A program made the translations under genes and the position numbers. Below the pieces are notes generated by a model. That model saw only the letters and a program-made list of their open reading frames with translations. It made no database searches and had not been told where the DNA came from. 12,554 nt of DNA from Neolecta irregularis DAH-3 (Eukaryota; Ascomycota; Neolectomycetes; Neolectales; Neolectaceae): assembly GCA_001929475.1 (NCBI GenBank), contig LXFE01000931.1:1-12554 (forward strand), in the 5' to 3' direction. How positions within the stretch are numbered: position 1 is the stretch's first letter; each line of letters opens with the position of its first letter. Shown piece by piece: positions 7,761 through 12,554 of this stretch.

Positions 7761-8224
7761 CTTGTTGGATTTTCTCCATCTTTCAAATTTGCAGTTCTAG
7801 CACGATGTGATATCAGGATATATAGATATTTTGACGTGTGCCATACTAGAGGGATTATCATGTCTATTCGCATTGTTTAGGGCATAGTAGTGGCAATGGT
7901 ATCAACTATCAAACCAGCAAGGAAATATAATGTGAACTATCAATTTGGATGAGATCGCCATGAATACACTGCTCCTTACAGCTCACGATTCCATAACTTT
8001 GAGGAACCGAAATTAACAATCCTCAACGCTGAGTCTTTAGGGTTGTTGTGTAACCTCTGATAGTTAAGCAATAAAATTGGTGTGATTTGATGATTTAGGT
8101 GTTTAATAAAAGGGTACAGGATAAAGACGTAGAAGTACATAGTCATCGTTAGCTCTCAACCGTTGCGGTAGATGCTGCAGGTTACGAATCACCATTTGAT
8201 TCCACATACATTTTCTCCAAATCT

Positions 8225-10292
8225 TCACATCCCCGCATTAGGCGGTCTGTAGACGGGATGAAGAGGCGGGTGAGATGATCGTGGTCTTGGGACTACCATT
8301 CGCCCAGGTACTTGACGAGATGCAAGTTGGCGCAAACCTGTTTGATGACGGGGCAAGTTCAGATGTTGATAAGCTTGGATAGGAGGCAGTGGATTCGTAT
8401 GATTAGAAGCATATGAATGATGTACATTGAGTGGAGGTAATTTCCAGAGAGCACGTCCTCTGTTAGGCCATTTACCTTTGCAATCCTTATCATTTCTAGA
8501 GGTTTGACGACTACCATTCAGGGCATAAATCTCTAGGCCTTTGTTCCTCAGAGTGTCCCGTTGCGATAAAACGGACGCATTAATTGGCCGAGCTAGAAGG
8601 AACCTTCGTGCAATGAACTCTTCAGCATCAACATGTCCTTTTGACTTACGTTGAACTGAGCTTGCCCTTTTGCAAATATCAAGAATACCAATTCCAGTTG
8701 TTCCGTTTAAAGACAGCATGTTGGAATAATTTCCCCAAATCGGATCTCCGAAAGGGCGAATAGGATTTGCCAATGACTTTGATGCAAAGGAGTTTGTTTG
8801 TTGTGATTCGTCACATTGGAATTGAATCTCGGGAATATCTTGATCATTAGTAAACCGACATGGTTGAAATATCTTGCCTCGGTGACCGGGCAACTCACTA
8901 TGAGGTAAAGTAAGTGCGGGAATCCGGCTGCTCAAACGCACGAAGATTTTTGCTGTCATTAGTGCGTCGTATCCTGCCTCATGATCCCGCTGAAAGCAAG
9001 AATATTGCAAAAACTCCGGATGACACGCTAATGGTCAAAAACGACGGGTTGGTGAGATACTGAAGCTCAGTCCTTCACGATCCAAATCATTTGACCATGT
9101 CACAATGTCTTGGAGGGATGTTCCCTTTGAATTGTCACCAAGAACGTTCTCTTTGTGAGCCAAGAACTTTGTGTCTAATATTCTTCTAATGAGCAGATGA
9201 AATGAACTGTGGCTTACATAGGAAATGTTTCCAATATTGCTTTACAGAACTCTGCTAGCGTTGACGGTAGAGATCCTTTCATGAGACTGCAATATATGCG
9301 CATTATGTCCCCGAAAACATTGCTCATTCAATTAAACTGGAAAAAGAGGGCAATTTACTGTCCAACGAGAGGCTTTCTCGATTTGCTGAGATAGTCGAGT
9401 ATAGTTCTGAGGCCTAAAATGAGCACAGATGGTCGTGGCTATTATGCCTTTTGCCTTGTCAATTTTTCCCTCGAAGCCTCCTATCATCCTTAATTTCCTA
9501 TCATTTTCAACAGCTTCATTGCCCTTGGATGTCACTTGAATGAAACCTTACAAGGTCACATCTCAGCTAAGTGACTCGTACCAGGTCTCGTTTCAAAAGT
9601 AAACTCTGCATTTATCTCTAATTCCTGACAAAGAAGTCTTCGAAAGAAACCATTAGGTGTATCTACGTTGACAAAAGGGAGCTTCCATTCAGAAGTATCG
9701 TGTTTCCATGTGTAAATTTCCTTGCTAAGACGATAAATGGCTTTAGTGGTGATGAGACATACAATGCTTTGTGAAGGAACTCATACCCTTGGCGATCAGC
9801 TTGAATGATCTCCCTTTTTCTCAGGAAATCCTCCCGTAATTTTCCTTCTTCCTGTTCGTTCAGGTAGAAGACACCTTGCCTGAACAGCTTCGAGAAATCG
9901 AAATTGTGCTGCAAGAGAAATCTGATATTCTTAGGAAACAATCATGTATACTCATACTCAATGGCAGCGGCTTCAAATTCAATCTTTCGGCAAAGGACAT
10001 TCTCATTGAACTGAGAGAAGAGAGTTGGACTGATGAAAAAGTTGTATGGAGAAGCCTCGTACTGCTGGAGCTCATGATTCCATCTTGTTGGACAAAGACC
10101 CATTTGAATGACAGCAAAGCACTCAGCTGCAGCTTTTGTTTCTGTATACCGCTGGTCAGGGGATTGTGGAATCTTTGATTTGGATATCCTCATTCCACTA
10201 AACTCACAATCAACTGCTATGAAATCGGCTTGATCAATTGAGTCAAGGATTAACTTTGTTGACTCTGGGAGCTTATCGCGGGTAATTTCCAT
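8225..10292 (-). CDS. PARN: PARN-type poly(A)-specific ribonuclease with R3H region (PARN-A)
   Basis: Exons on the minus strand: 10292-9958, 9921-9763, 9724-9582, 9546-9448, 9413-9359, 9322-9218, 9182-9061 and 9027-8225, giving about 606 residues (human PARN 639). Introns are 33-38 nt. The start MEITRDKLPE matches human MEITR. The DEDDh exonuclease set is complete: Asp28 and Glu30 in AVDCEFSG, Asp269 in GHNVFGDI, His355 and Asp360 in DHEAGYD. An R3H-like segment at about 188-222 (NGFFRRLLCQELEINAEF) is inserted in the nuclease, as in PARN. The tail after about residue 380 is proline/arginine-rich, probably disordered, and I cannot recognise an RRM there. PARN removes poly(A) tails and trims small RNAs from the 3' end. 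Oddities: one GC-AG intron, one tandem acceptor and one optional 60-nt intron in the last exon. Paralog of the gene at 11528. Confidence 0.92.
8839..8898 (-). other. Candidate optional 60-nt intron in PARN-A last exon
   Basis: The segment begins GTGAGT and ends TTTACTAATGATCAAG, so it has an ideal donor, a perfect TACTAAT branch site and an AG. It is 60 nt, a multiple of three, without an in-frame stop, so the protein is open whether or not it is removed (606 or 586 residues). It is longer than the other introns here. Undecided. Confidence 0.45.
9183..9217 (-). other. PARN-A intron with tandem acceptor (TAGAAG)
   Basis: The intron starts GTAAGC at 9217. AG dinucleotides end at 9186 and 9183, three bases apart. 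Use of the second gives FPIILDTKFLA, which aligns without gap to FPTIIDTKYLA of the paralog; use of the first adds one arginine. Confidence 0.6.
9414..9447 (-). other. GC-AG intron in PARN-A
   Basis: A 34-nt segment begins GCATAA and ends TTTTAG. Its removal joins DKAKG to LRTILDYL in phase 1, matching the paralog's LKAARG-IRIVLEHI at the same position, and the next exon is 55 nt in both genes. No GT donor in phase exists nearby. The alternative is a 55-nt GA-AG intron from 9468, which gives a shorter join but matches the paralog less well. Confidence 0.6.
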
Positions 10293-10533
10293 AGCCGTTG
10301 GTTGAGTGAAAAGCAATTACAACAGGCACGGGAAATGGGTAACTGTGACGTTGTAGTATGAAATTATCAAATCTGTGGTCCTATCTTGGCTTCGTATGTG
10401 GGTTAAATTACCGGTGCTCTAATAAGGATTTGCTACAACGTTTTACTAAAGGAACTGACTAGAAAAGAGGGCTCCTTTTTATACCTGACATGTCTTGGCC
10501 CCATTCCCATTCCGGTTCTGTCGGCAATTGTGA

Positions 10534-10751
10534 GCGTTACAAACACAAACTGGCTACAACGTCGCATCATTCTTTGAATGCAATGGTTGCAATATCATAT
10601 CGACAACCTGGTCGAACGAATGTCCAACAGGGGGTGTGATTGGAGCGAGTATAGGTGAGTGATTGTATGTGCAAAACCCCGACTTTGAACTGCAGATGGA
10701 GATAGTTATAGTATACATGTCGTCAAGGACACATCTCAATATTTCATGTAA
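10534..10751 (+). CDS. Possible 3' exons of an unrecognised small gene
   Basis: An open frame from 10534 to 10654 (40 codons, three cysteines, including FFECNGCNIIST) ends at a near-ideal intron at 10655-10695. That intron is 41 nt with donor GTGAGT and an end TTGAACTGCAG, identical to the end of mL46 intron 3. The frame continues in phase from 10696 to a TAA at 10749-10751, reading GDSYSIHVVKDTSQYFM. The frame has a stop immediately upstream and no ATG, so an upstream exon would be needed; I could not place one convincingly. The intron is more persuasive than the protein. No family recognised. Confidence 0.22.
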
Positions 10752-10934
10752 TTGATTCTTACCTTTCCAAGAATAATATGAAGTGTACCACACAAATATG
10801 TTACGTGAATCTTTATCCACAATACACTATACCTCCGGAATTGTGTCATACCTCTCTCATGGATTAAAGGGAGTGTTTGTACATGACGCTGGATATCAGC
10901 CTATTCAATAGTCACTCGTGGGGAAATATAGCGG

Positions 10935-10942
10935 ATATAATA
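10935..10942 (+). promoter_or_regulatory. TATA-like box before the secreted-peptide gene
   Basis: TATAATAG lies 51 bp before the ATG at 10994. Between them is a minimal upstream ORF, ATG-CCC-ACC-TAA at 10972-10983, which could dampen translation if transcribed. Confidence 0.35.
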
Positions 10943-10993
10943 GCCACGAGGAAACGTATAAGATCACTGTCATGCCCACCTAATCTATAGTCG

Positions 10994-11149
10994 ATGAAAT
11001 TTCTCGCTATCCTCGCCGGCTTCGCTTTGACGTTCTGTATTGCACCAAAACCTGGAGCTCCAGCTCCATCTCCATCTGCAGTTGATGCATCTGGACTCGA
11101 CAGAGTCTTGCGATTTAAAAATATCGATGGAGGAATTTTGGAGCACTAA
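10994..11149 (+). CDS. Putative small secreted peptide, 51 residues
   Basis: This single-exon ORF begins MKFLAILAGFALTFCIA, a textbook signal peptide: a lysine, a hydrophobic run of about 12 residues and a small residue at the likely cleavage site after Ala17. The mature part would be about 34 residues. It starts with a proline/alanine/serine stretch (PKPGAPAPSPSA) and ends with a charged segment ending FKNIDGGILEH. It has no cysteine in the mature part and no obvious repeat or dibasic processing site. A TATA-like box lies upstream. An alternative splice from a GTCTTG at 11106 to a CAG at about 11176 would replace the end with an arginine-rich tail of about 20 residues. No family recognised; fungal small secreted protein or peptide precursor is the best guess. 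Confidence 0.5.
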   Translation: MKFLAILAGFALTFCIAPKPGAPAPSPSAVDASGLDRVLRFKNIDGGILEH

Positions 11150-11527
11150 TTGATGAAATTGCCTCAGCCTGATATCAGTCGGAAGATCGCGGAGACAAGA
11201 CCAGGGTTTCTTCCACGTCTAGCTCGTTGAAACCCACAGGATTTCAACTTGTTGAATGACTATCCTTGGGTTTCTACATTTCATGGATATCTTGAGTACC
11301 TACCACAAATAACATTTTTTTTAAAATCACCTGTATAATCTTGGTGAGGTATTCTATAGCTTGCTCTCGGATGCTCTGGATGTTTTCGGTCAAAGATCTT
11401 CGCTCGATAGGATCAAGACGGCTAAAGAAACGATGAATCCCCTAAAGACGCTAACCATTTCGTTTCCATACAGTATTTTATTTTTGGCTTGTTTCTTCGG
11501 TTTTTGCCCTGTCAACTCCCTTTCAAA
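11150..11527. other. Intergenic region upstream of PARN-B
   Basis: This 378-bp stretch contains a small inverted-repeat cluster at 11226-11256, a T8 run near 11313-11320 and no credible ORF in frame with PARN-B. It should hold the 3' end of the peptide gene and the PARN-B promoter. Confidence 0.45.
11226..11256. repeat. Nested small inverted repeats
   Basis: GTTGAAA at 11226-11232 is the reverse complement of TTTCAAC at 11242-11248 (9-nt loop). TTCAAC at 11243-11248 also pairs with GTTGAA at 11251-11256 (2-nt loop). The two hairpins are mutually exclusive. They lie about 80-100 bp after the secreted-peptide stop and could be part of its 3' UTR. Confidence 0.35.
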
Positions 11528-12554
11528 ATGGAAGTCACCCGAGAAACCTTTCCTGAATTGCTCAAATCAATTCTCATATCTATCGAGGAAGCTGAGTTTG
11601 TCGCAATCGATTGTGAATATAGCGGTATTTGTATAGCGAGGTCAAGTTCCTTGCAAACCCCAGCAGAGAGATATTTGCAAACCAAGGAGGCTGCCGAACT
11701 GTTTACTGTAGTTCAGTTCGGTATTTGTCCAGTCAAATGGATCTCGGAAAAGAATGAATTTCAGTGCTCCCCTTACAATTTTAACATTTCGCCGACTCTG
11801 TTCGATCGAATCAAAGATCGTGGTCTTAATCGTCATTACTCAAATCAAGCTGGGTCCATTGAGTAACTTGGCACGATTGTTAACTTTTAATGAACTAGTT
11901 TCCTCCTCCAGCATGGATTCGACTTCAACAAGCAACTTACAGAAGGGTTGTACTATCTAAATGAACAAGAGGAATCACTCCTCCTCAAATATGGAACGGC
12001 TCAAAAGACAGAACTGCAACACGATCTCAAGGCGGCACGAGGTATTTCTTCAACGCTCACCCAATCTAAAAGAAGGCATACGGATCGTTCTCGAACACAT
12101 CAGCAAAACTAAAAAACCGATTATTGGCCAGTATTGTTCGTGTCAAGACTGTGCTAACTAAAAGCAATGTCTTTGGTGACATAACGAGAATCTATTGTAA
12201 TCTTATGAAGGGAACTCTGCCGGATACTCTACCTGATTTTTGCCTCAGGATCACCAATGCATTTCCGACGTAGGCTTTACATAGCGCTAAAATTGATTTC
12301 TAGGATCATTGACACAAAATACCTTGCTCGAAGAGAGGCGCGTTTAGGGATATCTGATGATACTTCTTTGTCCCGGCTTGCATCTTGGGTTGATGAGCAT
12401 GGGGTATCTGGTCCTCGGCTTGGTATTGCAGAATTCCTTGAAACATATTCCGATACAGTAGCTATACGTGCAAGTTACCTTCGATACATAAATCAACAGA
12501 AAGACCATGAGGCTGGCTATGACGCTCTCAATACAGCAAAGGTCTTCATTGGAT
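11528..12554 (+). CDS. PARN-family nuclease lacking the R3H region (PARN-B), cut by right edge
   Basis: Exons 11528-11862, 11899-12041, 12076-12130, 12165-12269, 12304-12457 and 12500-12554 onward. Introns are 36, 34, 34, 34 and 42 nt. The start MEVTRETFPE aligns with PARN-A, and the DEDDh set is complete in the visible part: Asp28, Glu30 (AIDCEYSG), Asp183 (GHNVFGDI), His267 and Asp272 (DHEAGYD). Exon 1 (335 nt), the 55-nt exon and the 105-nt exon have the same lengths and phases as in PARN-A, so the genes share a duplicated, intron-containing ancestor. Between YYLNEQEES and IRIVLEHIS only a short linker remains; the R3H-like insert is gone, as in PNLDC1/Triman-like members. The last intron (12458-12499) is assigned because removing it gives EFLETYSDTKDHEAGYD, the same length as EFLQYSCFQRDHEAGYD in PARN-A. 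Likely a 3'-to-5' exoribonuclease acting on RNA tails. Confidence 0.9.
12042..12075 (+). other. PARN-B intron with tandem acceptor (AAGAAG)
   Basis: Donor GTATTT at 12042. AG ends at 12072 (31 nt) and 12075 (34 nt). The second gives a 55-nt next exon, equal to PARN-A; the first would add one glutamate (AREGIR instead of ARGIR). Confidence 0.6.
12458..12499 (+). other. Stop-free 42-nt intron in PARN-B
   Basis: Begins GTAGCT, ends CAACAG, 42 nt, phase 0, no in-frame stop. Alignment to PARN-A argues it is removed. If retained it adds 14 residues just before the catalytic His267. Confidence 0.6.

Larger units (their letters stand above)
7412..8224. other. Convergent intergenic region, twinfilin and PARN-A
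   Basis: This 813-bp stretch lies between two convergent stop codons and is longer than other gaps here. It includes a TATA-like element at 7457-7464 followed by a candidate small spliced ORF (7532-7760). From 7761 to 8224 I see only AT-rich sequence without a credible ORF, tRNA or repeat. Confidence 0.45.
10293..10993. other. Intergenic region upstream of PARN-A and of the secreted-peptide gene
   Basis: About 700 bp upstream of PARN-A on one side and of the small secreted peptide on the other. It contains an intron-like element at 10655-10695 (listed), a TATA-like TTTTTATACC near 10476-10485 and a TATAATAG at 10935-10942. No tRNA or repeat seen. Confidence 0.4.

Noticed and set aside
8707-8898. 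63-codon minus-strand frame beginning MSCPVTEARYF
   Set aside because: It is an alternative frame inside the PARN-A last exon and would need a start inside coding sequence.
10432-10562. Repeat GCTACAACGT at about 10432 and 10553
   Set aside because: Ten bases, two copies, no conserved flanks; expected by chance in this length.
10554-10820. 88-codon open frame on the minus strand
   Set aside because: It begins with GTG, has an in-frame stop just upstream, no ATG and no family resemblance; it overlaps a good plus-strand intron.
11361-11636. Hydrophobic plus-strand frame upstream of PARN-B
   Set aside because: It overlaps the PARN-B start in another frame. The hydrophobic stretch cannot be joined to MEVTRE without a splice, and I see none.
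1-12554. tRNA, rRNA, CRISPR arrays, insertion sequences or bacterial operons
   Set aside because: I found no tRNA B-box with matching arms, no direct-repeat arrays, no transposase and no ribosome binding sites; gene structure is eukaryotic throughout.

Overview
This is a gene-dense stretch of nuclear DNA from a eukaryote. Every gene is broken by very short spliceosomal introns, mostly 31-52 nt, with GT..AG ends and a CTAAC/CTGAC/TTGAC-like branch site just before the acceptor. I found no bacterial signals, operons, tRNA, transposon or CRISPR. The PSF1 protein begins MYGDLAAKLV and carries EIQTEYG like fungal PSF1. Together with Mediator MED22, twinfilin, mL46 and PARN, this suggests a compact fungal genome, perhaps an early-diverging lineage. 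That placement is inference; the species is not identified. All gene models were built by hand: open frames were joined at splice sites until the protein matched its family.

Layout, left to right: MED22 (-, cut by the left edge), ribosomal protein eL43/RPL37A (+), SPOUT1/C9orf114-type RNA methyltransferase (-), GINS subunit PSF1 (+), CRIPT (+), mitochondrial ribosomal protein mL46 (-), SSSCA1/ZNRD2-like zinc-ribbon protein (-), twinfilin (+), a PARN-type deadenylase with an R3H-like region (-), a 51-residue putative secreted peptide (+), and a second PARN-type nuclease without the R3H region (+, cut by the right edge). Three pairs share short divergent promoters (135, 148 and 53 bp between start codons); other pairs converge on short 3' regions. 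Three additional small spliced ORFs are listed with low confidence.

Most genes are conserved housekeeping functions: transcription, translation, replication initiation, RNA processing and actin dynamics. They do not form a pathway. The exception is the right end, where two PARN-family paralogs lie head to head about 1.2 kb apart. They share intron positions and exon lengths, both keep the full DEDDh catalytic set, and only one has the R3H region. The unusual signals are in splicing: an apparent GA-AG intron in twinfilin, a GC-AG intron in PARN-A, tandem AG acceptors at two PARN introns, and stop-free introns whose length is a multiple of three. A small secreted peptide gene between the paralogs is the best candidate for something undescribed.
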